Shown here one piece after another: positions 45,040 through 55,175 of a stretch of 64,000 nt of DNA (its first letter is position 1; every line of letters starts with the position of its first letter). Location: positions 3,534,001 through 3,598,000 of the forward strand of contig NC_063994.1 of the NCBI RefSeq assembly GCF_932276165.1. The letters run 5' to 3'. The notes below the pieces were generated by a model, which did no database searches, was not told the DNA's origin, and saw only the letters and a list, made by a program, of their open reading frames with translations. The DNA comes from Plutella xylostella. Its lineage: Eukaryota; Arthropoda; Insecta; Lepidoptera; Plutellidae. The position numbers and the translations under genes were made by a program.

Positions 45040-47684
45040 TCTTAGTGATACATATCATGTTGGTACAGTAGATCGATTGTTAATTTAGAGTTTTACTTTA
45101 CGAAACGTGATCTTAAATCCATGGTTATAACAGTACTGATATAGAGGAACGTTAGATATAAGACATAGACCACCACAGACTTAAATCAGTCATCAAAGAT
45201 GAAATTCAGATCCATGTTATTTTGAATCCAAAATAGTTATCAAAACAAGTTTGCCATAGGTAAATAGCATAGAACAACGCGGACTCGGGTGAAGTCGGGT
45301 GTACCCTCGGGAAGCGTCATAGCGATCATTCTTGATACAAAAAAGTCTGCCAATTTTTGCGGGGGGAAATTTTACCGTTTACCATAATTATGTCTCATGG
45401 GACATATCATTATGAGTTTTCATTCGCAGCAATAAGGGTTACGTGAAGTGACATTTAATAATGAACACAGTGTCTTCATTTTTCTTGCCAATGGATGTAA
45501 CAATTATCGATAAGTGTTATCGATGAATTCGAGAACATGGGTTAGAAATACTAATTTCAAATTAATTAGGTATAGTTAAGTTTAATTAGGAATGATTAAT
45601 AAACGAAGTCACCCGCTTTTCGCTGTGCATTTGTGCTCGCGTGGTGGGTCGCGGGCCGTGTCGACTTTTTTGAATGAGTACAATGCACTGAAGTTGTCAA
45701 GTGGGCGGCCCGACGGTCAGATGCATTCAAGCCGCCCCTTCGGGCGGCCTCTGACTAGGCTTAACGACTGCTGCCGAAGCAGCAACCGGGACCCACGGCT
45801 TAACGTCCCGTCCAAAGCACGGAAGCGTCCAGAAAAGAACAATTTGAAATCGGTAACTCATGCTGTACCTACCAATGGCTGACCGTGTCAGTTGTTGCTT
45901 AACCTCAGTGATCAGTTACGATTACTGAAGCCAATTCGACTACGGACGCTTCCCAACTATGACCTTTTTTGTCGATTAATACATATCTACATACCGGTAC
46001 ATCACTATTGCATTTTTTTGACATTGGTTGCTAGGAAACAGCTAATAACAATAAACCATGACCAAATCTGTGATCAAATCCGGAATCCGGATATTCTATG
46101 AATTAAAGCTGTCATTTTAGTATGTAAACAAATCATTTTCTATGAAACGAACGCTTTGCCAACTAGATTGAGTCTAGTGAAAATTGAGACTGCAACTAGT
46201 TTTTATAAATCGGAGGGCCTTTCTGGCCTACCACCCCGCCAGAGGGGAACGTCTGGCTATTTCGTCTCCAGACCATTCATACTCAATGGTAAATAGTATG
46301 GATAACCAAGTAGTACCTATATAAACACATCCCTTTTATTGAGATCTGCAATATTTTTAGATTTTGTATCATTTAGAGTCCAATTATGTGTGGTATACAA
46401 TGTATAATTGTATACATATAATGCACATGACCTTAACTAGCATGTGGTATTGGTACTCATAAAGTAAAGTACCTACGTAAGAACAGAATTATATGTAGAT
46501 ATACATGGGTACGGACGTACGTCACCAATGTAAGAAGAATTCAATAGACGGTAATCCTCTTTATGTTTCCTTAACATACAGAATAGATGTTATATCAAAG
46601 GAAACATTGTATAAGTCAGAAGTTTAAGTAGTGTGAGTGTTGAGTGTTGAAGCAAAAGGGTACCTAAGTCTCAATTAAAATTAAAGATTAACAATTTTCA
46701 TGTTAAATATTGAGTAAGTACTTACCTAACTAGAGAACGGATGTGCAAACTGGTGCTTACGTACTATGTATTAGACTTGAAGAAGGATAGATAGAATATA
46801 TGCAACACATGTAGGTACATGTGTTGCACATGATGTTGGCTGTGTTTTAGTGTGAATAAATGAAATGAATATTTGAGGCCCAATTGGGATGTAATGTAAC
46901 TGAAATATGATGTAATTATAAGATAAGATAAGAAGACCTTAGTGCAAGTATGCAGATTGGGGCATACAATACCGGATAAATTTTCAAGAGTTCCGGTATT
47001 ACAACTCAATACCGGGATTCCGGTATTGGTGCCGGTATTAGACTTAATTGTAATAAATGGCATATATTGTGTTTAAAGGTCGTGTAGGACCAAATTAAAC
47101 AAGAAAAGGCAATAAAATTTAGTTTTACTTACAACAATTGAGTATTAGAGTTTATATTTTAGAATATATATTTTTTAACATTGATTTTTGTTTACGCATG
47201 GACAACAGTAGATTTCCAACGTCCGAAAACTGCATTAAACGGTTGGAAACAAGAGGGCTTTCATGGTATATAGGAACACAAGGCTAACTATATCCTAATC
47301 GCTTTATTTATAGCCTAAAAGGGTCCGATAGCGGTATTGCGGTGTTGCATGCCCTAATGCAGATAGACAGATATGCAAATGGTAACCTGTGTGCATTTTA
47401 TAGTGAATGGGTACTACTATACTTGTTCATTGAGTCAGAGTCAGAGTCAGAGTCACAGTCAGAGTCAGTGGCAAAGTCAGTGCCCGTTGTAATTGGAAAG
47501 GTTGAGCTAATTTATAAGTAATGAACCTACCCATACATCTGAACTTTCATAGAACGTTGAACAGAACTATAGACAGAACATATAATTGCATATATCGGTG
47601 TATCACTAACCGTGTCATCAAACTCTGTATAATAACCAAGTCCAGTGTCAGACCAAGAGAGAGTTAGCCTCAGTTTAGGAATAC
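45040..47684 (+). other. Outer element internal DNA, part 2, non-coding
   Basis: It continues the outer element after the inner insertion. It contains a fragment of LINE/SINE origin at about 45592-45890 (GCCGCCCCTTCGGGCGGCCT, CCGAAGCAGCAACCGGGACC), a (GTCAGA)n-like run at about 47431-47481, and repeated CCGGTATT motifs at about 46990-47040. No domain-bearing ORF was found. Confidence 0.6.
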
Positions 47685-47689
47685 TAAAG
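47685..47689. repeat. Target duplication TAAAG, gypsy element, left
   Basis: TAAAG lies immediately before the 5' LTR and immediately after the 3' LTR at 53913-53917. Confidence 0.88.
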
Positions 47690-47840
47690 TGTGAGATTCC
47701 TGAACGCATCCTTAAACCATAGACCTTTAAGTATTATATACTCTATGTTCTTCTCTTTTACAACGCGTTCATGTCAACATTGTGTGGAGCTTAATTAAAG
47801 CCTAATTAATTAATTTATGGTTTTATTTCCAAATATAACA
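47690..47840 (+). repeat. 5' LTR of gypsy element
   Basis: 151 bp, starting TGTGAGATTCCTGAACG and ending CCAAATATAACA. It contains GCTTAATTAAAGCC, an intact double TTAA at the position where the 3' LTR carries its insertion. Confidence 0.92.
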
Positions 47841-47842
47841 AT

Positions 47843-47852
47843 TGGCGACGAG
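47843..47852 (+). other. Primer binding site, tRNA-Ser type
   Basis: TGGCGACGAG starts two bases after the LTR. It is complementary to the 3' end of tRNA-Ser (...CTCGTCG plus CCA), as used by mag elements. Only about 10 nt match. Confidence 0.7.
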
Positions 47853-48055
47853 ATTCAGAACCTGCAGTTTAAAGTGTGATAATAATCAGTGCACAAAAAT
47901 TAACAATAAAAAGGTAAAACGCAAATAAAAGTGAAGCATCAAAAGTGACGGTGTGAAGTTGGTAACAATCGTAAAAGCGCCAACGAATACAAATAAAAAA
48001 AAAAAAAAAAACTCAGACTCAGAACACGGACTAGGTTTGGAAAGTTGCAGTCTAC
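47853..48055 (+). other. Gypsy 5' untranslated leader
   Basis: About 200 bp between primer site and gag-pol start, with a 15-16 A run at about 47996-48010. No upstream ORF of note. Confidence 0.6.
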
Positions 48056-51000
48056 ATGAACGCAGCATCTGAGTTAATTAAAACAGGCAAGAGATCATAC
48101 ATCTATCTCTGTTCAAAGGCAGAATTACTCCAAATTTTAACGGATGAAGGCATAGATTGCAACAAAAATGCTAGTATCGACACACTTAGAAAGCAGTTAA
48201 GTGAACACTATAAAAATAAATCGAAAATAACAACAGAAAATAAGCAACACAGAATGTCGATGTTTGGCGAAATAAAGCCGTTTGACGGCGATAAATGGGA
48301 GGTGTTTGTACAACAGCTGGAATGTTTCATATTAGTTAATGATATCTCTGATGACAAGAAGGTGCCTTTGCTTATAACCAAACTAACACCAAAGGTATTT
48401 GAAACATTAAGTTGCTTATGTGCACCGAATAAACCCACAAAACTAAGTTATGAAGAATTGTGTACAAAATTAAAAGAAAAATATACAAAACCAGTCTCAA
48501 CAGTATTGGAAAGGGCTGAGTTTAGACGAAGAAAACAACTACCACGTGAAAGTATAGAAGACTATGCATTGGAACTTAGAAAAATGGCAAATCGTTGTAA
48601 TTTTAAAGATATTGATGACCAGTTAAAAGAAAAATTTATGGATGGAGTAACCTCAAAAGTAATTAAGTTCGAGCTAATGAAGGGCTCTGCAGATTTAACT
48701 TTAGAAGCCTGCATACAACTGGCTCGCACAGTGGAAGCCGCTCTTCTCCACACAGGTGATGCTCCTGAAACCACTGAGGTTTTTTTTACCCAAGAACAAC
48801 GTAAACCCAATATGAGAATGAAAATAAAAAAAAATAACAATGCTAATACAGAAATGCATTGTTTCTGTTGTGGAAAAAACAATCACATTAAGTCACAATG
48901 TTCATTAGCCAAGAAATTCTGCTCAGAATGTGGTCAACAAGGGCACATATATAGGATGTGCCAAAGAAGAAAACGTGAGGCTCATGTCTTGGAGGCACAA
49001 ACACCGGAGGAAGTAAAGGAGGAACCAGTAGAAAATATAAGAAACTTATACGATGAAACTTATGCTGTTCACAGTGTAAGTAGGATACCTCCTCATTTTA
49101 TAACCTTGAATGTCAACGGTTATGACATGTCATTCCAGTTAGACACTGGATCTGACGTGACAGTTGTGTCAATGTCAGATAAAGTTAAATACCTTAATAC
49201 ATTCACATTGGAGGAGTCGAATATAATATTCAAAAATTTTGATCAAAGTATTACAAAACCATTAGGTATTTTAACAAAAGTACCAGTCACATTAAATCAA
49301 GTGAGGGAGTCATTGAATATTTTTGTGGTAAATAATAATTCTCCAAGAGTAATAGGCAGAGATTGGCTTAATGCCCTAAAACTTTGGCCCCCAAATGTAC
49401 AAAATGGTTTGGATTTAGGAAATAACACTGTTCTAACTGTTTCAGATGCACGGAGAAATGTAAAAGAACAATTCGCAGAGGTGTTTAGTCCAGGTTGGGG
49501 TAATTTTAAAGATGAAGTGATAACACTGAAACTAAAACCAGACACCCAACCAAAGTGTTTGCCCGTACGCCGAGTACCATATGCTCTAAGAGATAAGGTA
49601 AAGCATGAAATTAATAGGTTACTGGAAAATGGTAGAATCAGTCCGGTGGAACACTGTGAATGGGGAACACCGGTGGTGCCCATTTTAAAACCAGATGGTG
49701 CAGTAAGATTATGTGGAGACTATAAGCTAACTGTCAACACTGGATTAGAGATTGACCATTTTCCACTACCACATATTGATGATATTTTAAATACGTTAAA
49801 AGATGGGCAATACTACTGCGAATTGGACTTAAAAGAAGCTTATTTACAAGCTCCTCTAAGTGAGGAGAGTAAAAATTGTACAACTATTGTAACAGAGGCT
49901 GGTACTTATAGATATAATTTCTTACCTTATGGTGTCAGCTCGGGTCCTGGATCATTTCAAAGATTGATGTCTAAAAAATTAACAGATATTCCCAACACTA
50001 TTGTATTTATTGATAATATATATATAAAAGGGAGCAGCTTACAGGACACATGGGACACCTTATGTAAAGTCCTAACAAAATTAAATGAATGTGAATTTAA
50101 ACTGAAACCTGAAAAGTGTAAATTGTTTGTGACCAGTCTTGATGTATTTGGATTCAGGGTAGATAAACATGGTGTAAATATTATAAAATCAAACATTGAA
50201 CCGCTGATAAATGCTAAAGCACCTACAAATTTAACTCTACTCAAATCCTTTTTGGGGAAATTAAATTATTACTCTCGATTTCTGAAAAATATGGCTACCA
50301 TCATCACCCCATTGTATGAATGTACCAAAAAAGATAAGTTTAATTGGACACCAGAATGCGAGAGTGCATTTAAACTTATTAAGGAAAAACTAGCTTCTGC
50401 AAATAATTTAAAACATTATGATCCGCAGCTGCCTTTAATTCTAACTTGTGATGCTTCTGACACAGGGTTAGCTGCGGTGTTATCGAATAGAGACCATAAT
50501 GGTATGGTTCAGCCTATTGCTTATGCAAGTAAAAAACTAAATGATGTAGAAAAGAAATATGCAACAATTGATAAAGAAGCAATGGCAGTCATTTTTGGAA
50601 TAACTAAGTTCTATAACTTTATTTATGGACGGGAGTTTGAATTGGAAACAGATAATGCAGCTTTAGTGAGGATTTTTGGCCCAACAAAGAGCATTCCAAA
50701 AATGGCTGCTAAAAGGTTGCAACATTATGCAATATTTTTATCAGCATTTAACTATAAAGTGAGACATATCAAAACATCTTTGAACCCGGCAGATTTTTTG
50801 TCTAGAACTGCTGTAGATGTAGAGGAAGAAAATATAAATGTAATACATTCTCTTTGTGCAAGTACTAATTTAAGTAATATTTGTCATGTGAATGATTCAG
50901 AAATGGAATCCTTAAACTGGAAAATAATACAGAAGGAAACAAAAAAGGATCAAATATTATCTAAAATAATAAGATATATGGTTGACGGTTGGCCTGACAA

Positions 51001-52027
51001 AACCAATTTACCAAAAGAACTGTTACCATATTTTAACAGGCATATTGAGTTATCAGTTGATAGGGGTTGTGTATTTTGGGGCTATCGCTTGTTAATTCCA
51101 TCAGTTCTGCGTAGTTCCGTATTAACTGAATTACACAGGAGCCATTTTGGAATCATTCGCATGAAGGAAATTGCTAGATCTTATTTTTGGTGGCCTAACT
51201 TGGATACTGAGATAGATGAAATATCAAAAAATTGTATTGTATGTTTGCAAAATAGTAAATCTCCTTCTAAAATACAGAAACCATGGCCTATACCCCCTTC
51301 TCCGTGGTATAGAATTCACGCTGACTTTTTAGGGCCATTTAATAACAAAATGTTTTTAGTGGTGGTTGACAGTTACTCAAAATGGCCAGAAGTTTTTGAA
51401 ATGTCAAACATTACCTCAGGTCGTACCATTGAAGCATTTAAGCATATTTTTGCACGATATGGATTTCCGGTACACTTAGTTACAGATAACGGTAGATCCT
51501 TTACCAGCTCTGAATTTCGGGACTTTATAAAAATGGCTCAGATTAAGCACACATTTTCAGCTCCGTACCACCCAGCCACAAATGGTGCTGCTGAGAGATT
51601 TGTGGAAACATTCAAATCAGCTATAACTAAAATCAAAGAAGGTGGTAACAGCTTGGCTTATGCTATAAACCTGTTTCTTTCGGATTATAGGAGCACACCT
51701 CAGCGAACTACGGGTGTTTCACCAGCTCGCTTAATGCTGGGGAGAGAACTCCGGAACCGTTTCAGTTTACTGCGTCCACCACCACTAACTGAAGATATAT
51801 ACAATAAAGTTCAAAGTAGAGAGCAAGGAAATAGAGAAACTAAATTTGAGGTCGGCCAAAAAGTTATGGTCAAAGATTATAGAAGGGATAGTAAGCCATG
51901 GGTTCAGGGCCTCATTATTGAGGAATCGATTCCTAATGTAACATACATAGTAGATGTAGAAGGGATGAGATGGAAGAGACATGTCAATCAAATGGTTACT
52001 TGCTCTGATCTTTTAGACCTAGGTTAG
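48056..52027 (+). CDS. Gag-pol polyprotein of mag-like Ty3/gypsy element
   Basis: One uninterrupted 1323-residue frame. Residues ~1-250 are gag-like. Two CX2CX4HX4C zinc knuckles lie at C269-C282 and C289-C302. An aspartic protease motif, LDTGSD, is at 362-367. Reverse transcriptase follows (RLCGDYKLTVN ~551-561, LDLKEAYLQ ~590-598, FLPYGVSSGP ~622-631), with the active-site box FIDN at 651-654. RNase H has D799, E841 and D866. The integrase has zinc ligands H1027/H1030/C1060/C1063 and the DD35E triad D1090, D1144, E1180. Gag and pol are fused without a frameshift or stop. The second catalytic aspartate of the usual [FY]xDD box is asparagine (AAT at 50015-50017), so polymerase activity is probably lost although the frame is open. 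No envelope gene follows. The ATG at 48056 is the first in frame after the leader. The many short antisense ORFs are shadows. Confidence 0.95.
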   Translation: MNAASELIKTGKRSYIYLCSKAELLQILTDEGIDCNKNASIDTLRKQLSEHYKNKSKITTENKQHRMSMFGEIKPFDGDKWEVFVQQLECFILVNDISDDKKVPLLITKLTPKVFETLSCLCAPNKPTKLSYEELCTKLKEKYTKPVSTVLERAEFRRRKQLPRESIEDYALELRKMANRCNFKDIDDQLKEKFMDGVTSKVIKFELMKGSADLTLEACIQLARTVEAALLHTGDAPETTEVFFTQEQRKPNMRMKIKKNNNANTEMHCFCCGKNNHIKSQCSLAKKFCSECGQQGHIYRMCQRRKREAHVLEAQTPEEVKEEPVENIRNLYDETYAVHSVSRIPPHFITLNVNGYDMSFQLDTGSDVTVVSMSDKVKYLNTFTLEESNIIFKNFDQSITKPLGILTKVPVTLNQVRESLNIFVVNNNSPRVIGRDWLNALKLWPPNVQNGLDLGNNTVLTVSDARRNVKEQFAEVFSPGWGNFKDEVITLKLKPDTQPKCLPVRRVPYALRDKVKHEINRLLENGRISPVEHCEWGTPVVPILKPDGAVRLCGDYKLTVNTGLEIDHFPLPHIDDILNTLKDGQYYCELDLKEAYLQAPLSEESKNCTTIVTEAGTYRYNFLPYGVSSGPGSFQRLMSKKLTDIPNTIVFIDNIYIKGSSLQDTWDTLCKVLTKLNECEFKLKPEKCKLFVTSLDVFGFRVDKHGVNIIKSNIEPLINAKAPTNLTLLKSFLGKLNYYSRFLKNMATIITPLYECTKKDKFNWTPECESAFKLIKEKLASANNLKHYDPQLPLILTCDASDTGLAAVLSNRDHNGMVQPIAYASKKLNDVEKKYATIDKEAMAVIFGITKFYNFIYGREFELETDNAALVRIFGPTKSIPKMAAKRLQHYAIFLSAFNYKVRHIKTSLNPADFLSRTAVDVEEENINVIHSLCASTNLSNICHVNDSEMESLNWKIIQKETKKDQILSKIIRYMVDGWPDKTNLPKELLPYFNRHIELSVDRGCVFWGYRLLIPSVLRSSVLTELHRSHFGIIRMKEIARSYFWWPNLDTEIDEISKNCIVCLQNSKSPSKIQKPWPIPPSPWYRIHADFLGPFNNKMFLVVVDSYSKWPEVFEMSNITSGRTIEAFKHIFARYGFPVHLVTDNGRSFTSSEFRDFIKMAQIKHTFSAPYHPATNGAAERFVETFKSAITKIKEGGNSLAYAINLFLSDYRSTPQRTTGVSPARLMLGRELRNRFSLLRPPPLTEDIYNKVQSREQGNRETKFEVGQKVMVKDYRRDSKPWVQGLIIEESIPNVTYIVDVEGMRWKRHVNQMVTCSDLLDLG

Positions 52028-52160
52028 CTATACTTAGTGCGGAAACCAAAACTGTCGGTTAGTTATTAAGTTAGTAGTTATAAGATAGATAGGCAAACAT
52101 TATTTTTCATTATAAAAAACATGTTATAAAGTTATTTTAAGAGTTTATTGTTTTGTTTTA

Positions 52161-52172
52161 AGTCGGGGAGAA
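52161..52172 (+). other. Polypurine tract of gypsy element
   Basis: AGTCGGGGAGAA directly precedes the TG of the 3' LTR. Confidence 0.75.
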
Positions 52173-52427
52173 TGTGAGATTCCTGAACGCATCCTTAAAC
52201 CATAGACCTTTAAGTATTATATACTCTATGTTCTTCTCTTTTACAACGCGTTCATGTCAACATTGTGTGGAGCTTAATGAGGCGTTTGTTAAAAAAAAAA
52301 AAAAGTTCCTTTTTGGAGAAATAGATGGCGTTGTCTGGGGTTGTACCAACTCTCAAACCCTCAGAACACACTCAGATCACAATATGTTATTCTGTGAGGC
52401 TAACGAAATGTGAAAGTGACGTAGGTA

Positions 52428-53405
52428 CAGTGAAACTATAAAGTCCTGAAATTAATGTTTGAGGAACTAAAATTTTCAGGAGCCTGGCACCATTAGAAAA
52501 GAAACATAAAAGTCATAACAATTGTTTATGTCAATAGGCGGTTGGCTGTTTTTTTGAATTTTCTTATTAATTATAAGGATAATCTAGATAAAAGCAACAA
52601 TTTACGCTTGGTTGCAATTAGGAAGATGAAGAAAAATATTCGTAGTCAAGCTAGTGAAGTTATTTATCGAGTTTTAATACAATGTTAAGCGGAACATCAG
52701 CTGGACACATTTTGTCGAATTTGGAGGATGTTTACGCTCGTACAGCGTCTATGACGGGTATGTAGCATTGTACAAATTGTAATAACTCATTTTTTATTGG
52801 TACCAACGCTTCATTTATCGATAAACCTAGGTTTAGAGCCCAAGTCGAACATTGTTTACATACCACTGATTGTAGGTTTCATCTGGTTTCAGTTGAGTCA
52901 AACCTTAACATTTTGATACTTGAAGATATATGTTTGTTTACTTAGTTACTAAATTCACATTGTGTGAATTTGGGGGGCTTTGTGTAACTCAAAAAGATTT
53001 TTTTATTTTATTTTATAGTTATATCGGACCAGCGTGCTAAAGAGGGCAAAATATATGGTATATTTCTAACTCCTGGAAGAAACAGAACTGGCCGTCCAAA
53101 AAGAAATATTGATGTCTTTTCTATGTGTGCCCTTCGTCAACAGATCCAGTTTTTTTATACAGTTGTAATAACGTTATCTAAATAAATATTTATTGGTTTC
53201 ACTATTACCCTTCATATTAACACCTTCTAGCTTGTATAAGAGCTTTTTTGTGGATGGTAAGTTGTTTTTAAATACATAGGTAAATAGGTAGGAAGTTAAC
53301 AGGCAAAATTTCAAGTATCAAAGTCAGTTATGTTTCGCTATATAGGGTTGCTACATGAAAGATAGCAGTGCCCTCATTTAATTTCAGGACTTTATAGTTT
53401 CACTG
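52428..53405. mobile_element. 978-bp DNA element with ~28-bp perfect TIRs
   Basis: CAGTGAAACTATAAAGTCCT, continuing GAAATTAA, at the left is the exact reverse complement of the right end (53378-53405). TAGGTA flanks both sides (52422-52427 and 53406-53411). Because the bordering A/T is symmetrical, a 4-bp AGGT duplication with TIR ACAGTG is also possible. No ORF long enough for a transposase, so it is non-autonomous. Superfamily not assigned. Confidence 0.82.
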
Positions 53406-53666
53406 TAGGTAGAATTGTAGTATTATTTTCTCTATGATGTCGATGTCACTGTTGCTTCAGCGTTCAGTGCGATTGTGCGTACAGCCGTTCTTTTCAAGTT
53501 TTCTCAGTTTCCTTGTGTTTCTCCTGTATTAATTGAGTTGTAGTTGAGCTATCTGCTCCTCCTCCCTTGATACTGTAGAGTTAGTGCACTTGAGATAGTG
53601 ACTCTTTTGAGATAGTGACTCTTGTGAGATAGTGACTCTTATGATAGTGACTGCTATACTGTAATA

Positions 53667-53741
53667 ATGCCTAAGGACTATGGATCATGGTCCCTTGCCA
53701 ATCTGAAGATAGAGTTACGAAAACGGAATAGAACTAGTGAG
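53667..53741 (+). pseudogene. Short SAP-like gag-type frame
   Basis: An ATG opens 24 codons (MPKDYGSWSLANLKIELRKR, then NRTS) before a stop. The SLANLKIELRKRN pattern resembles the start of SAP-type helices found at the N-terminus of some retroelement Gag proteins. It sits in the insertion inside the gypsy LTR, after a tandem-repeat leader. It may be the start of a lost gag gene. The identification is tentative. Confidence 0.35.
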
Positions 53742-53912
53742 TTCTTATTCTGAGTTTAGTACTCTTTGCTCTCTATGTAATTTTTGACAGTTGATACACT
53801 GCGTTTTCACGCCATCTATCGGCTTACCCAAAAGCTCAACTGACAGCTGTCAAGGAAAACGGCTCATTAAAGCCTAATTAATTAATTTATGGTTTTATTT
53901 CCAAATATAACA

Positions 53913-53917
53913 TAAAG
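53913..53917. repeat. Target duplication TAAAG, gypsy element, right
   Basis: Matches 47685-47689. Confidence 0.88.
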
Positions 53918-55160
53918 TATCTTATTCATGATCAGGACTTCTCTTGACTTTTATGTGGGTTTACTATCACATAATATTCCCAGCAACTTAGGCCTATTAC
54001 AAATACTTGTTGCAATGAATGTTTCCAAACTTATATCATAATCTGTTAATGATAAAGAGACAGATTATTTAATGGTATTCTAATATGAAGGGATGAAAAG
54101 ACAGAATAGCACTCCTAAAGTTCAAGCATAACAATAATGATGGAGGTTACAGAATGTAAAATATTACAATACACAGAAATTTACTCTAATGCTTGTTATA
54201 ATAAAAGCTAAGGCTTAGAGATGTTCAAATTAAAAGTTTTTCTGTGCCGGGGAGGGTCTTCGAACGTAGTTCAAGATAATAGCTTGTAGTAGCTAACACT
54301 CCACTTATACCAAAACATAAATACATATAGAATAATAAAATTGAGTTAGAGTATGGTTATAGAGGAAGAGATTAATATAGTTGTTGTAGATTGAACATTC
54401 ATTTGGGATACTAATATTATATACTTAGAAGCAAACTAGCAAACAATAAATACAATATAATATAGATAAATGATAAGAATATGACATGATTATATTGTTT
54501 AGTGTGAAGCGTTAATTTAGCTATATGGGAGACGTGTCGACACCGAATACATTATTGTGTGTTGAAATAGATCTATTCTATTCTGATCAGAGAGGGTGCG
54601 AAGTTTCTGTGCGTGGCTCTCTCGAGTGGAGCCTTTGTGCATTACCCCTTGGTTTCGGCTAGGCCAGCCACAGCTCCCGAGTAAACTGTCACAATAGTTT
54701 GTTTGCTAATTCTTATTTGATTTAAGATTATCGTTGATTGAGTATTAAGATATAGTGTTCAAGTGTCTACATGCTGAAGTCAACAGGACCAATAGCTAAA
54801 AGCAGAAAATAACAGTACAGTCGTTTGTGTTATGTGACAGATACGAGTATCAGTAATAAATGTAAATGCAAGAAGAGGTATAGGTAGTTAGAAAAGAAGA
54901 GGTGTAGTAAGAATAGAAGATAACAGAAAATAGGATGAATTATTTGTAATAGAAGCCACATAGTAGAAGTATCAAATATAACTTGCAATAGAAAATTGCT
55001 TGAATTACTGAATAATGTTGTAACAGTATACTTATTAGTAAAAACAGTATAGTAATATCATAAATCATACTTATATACCTACTACTATAAACGGATTTAC
55101 CGATACTACGTATAGTGTAAAATAGACATTATTTATTGACTTTATATTATTATTTCACTT
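53918..55160 (+). other. Outer element internal DNA, part 3, non-coding
   Basis: It includes a LINE-like fragment at about 54555-54640 (GGCTCTCTCGAGTGGAGCCT) shared with 1921-2140. The rest is AT-rich with no frame of note. Confidence 0.6.
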
Positions 55161-55175
55161 TCTTATTGCCGGGAG
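55161..55175 (+). other. Weak polypurine tract of outer element
   Basis: TCTTATTGCCGGGAG precedes the 3' LTR; only the last CCGGGAG part is purine-rich, a poor match to typical tracts. Confidence 0.4.

Larger units (their letters stand above)
52277..53865. mobile_element. Insertion in gypsy 3' LTR, TTAA-bounded
   Basis: The junctions read GCTTAA-TGAGGCGTTT... and ...AACGGCTCA-TTAAAGCC. The ends form a short inverted repeat (TGAGGCGTTT against TGAGCCGTTT) and TTAA lies on both sides, as with TTAA-targeting transposons. The two LTR flanks rejoin exactly to the 5' LTR's TTAATTAA with no extra duplicated bases, so the origin is ambiguous. The segment contains another element (52428-53405), an imperfect GATAGTGACTCTT tandem repeat at about 53595-53662, and a short SAP-like frame at about 53667-53738. 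No transposase was seen. Confidence 0.7.
47690..53912 (+). mobile_element. Mag-like Ty3/gypsy retrotransposon
   Basis: 151-bp LTRs (TGTGAG...ATAACA) that are identical where aligned, a TAAAG target duplication, a tRNA-Ser-type primer site, one gag-pol ORF (48056-52027), and a purine tract before the 3' LTR. The order protease, reverse transcriptase, RNase H, integrase defines Ty3/gypsy; very short LTRs and the tRNA-Ser primer suggest the mag lineage. There is no envelope gene. The 3' LTR is split by a 1589-bp insertion (52277-53865). The element lies inside the outer element's internal region, so it inserted later. Confidence 0.92.
52173..53912 (+). repeat. 3' LTR of gypsy element, interrupted
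   Basis: 52173-52276 matches the first 104 bp and 53866-53912 the last 47 bp of the 5' LTR. Together they make exactly 151 bp. The 1589 bp between them are foreign to the 5' LTR. Confidence 0.9.

Noticed and set aside
45592..45882. 96-codon plus ORF in the outer element
   Set aside because: It crosses recognisable LINE/SINE-derived fragments (CCGAAGCAGCAACCGGGACC region) and has no domain of its own.
48208..51991. Multiple minus-strand ORFs across the gypsy gag-pol
   Set aside because: Antisense shadows of the 1323-codon frame; none carries a recognisable domain.
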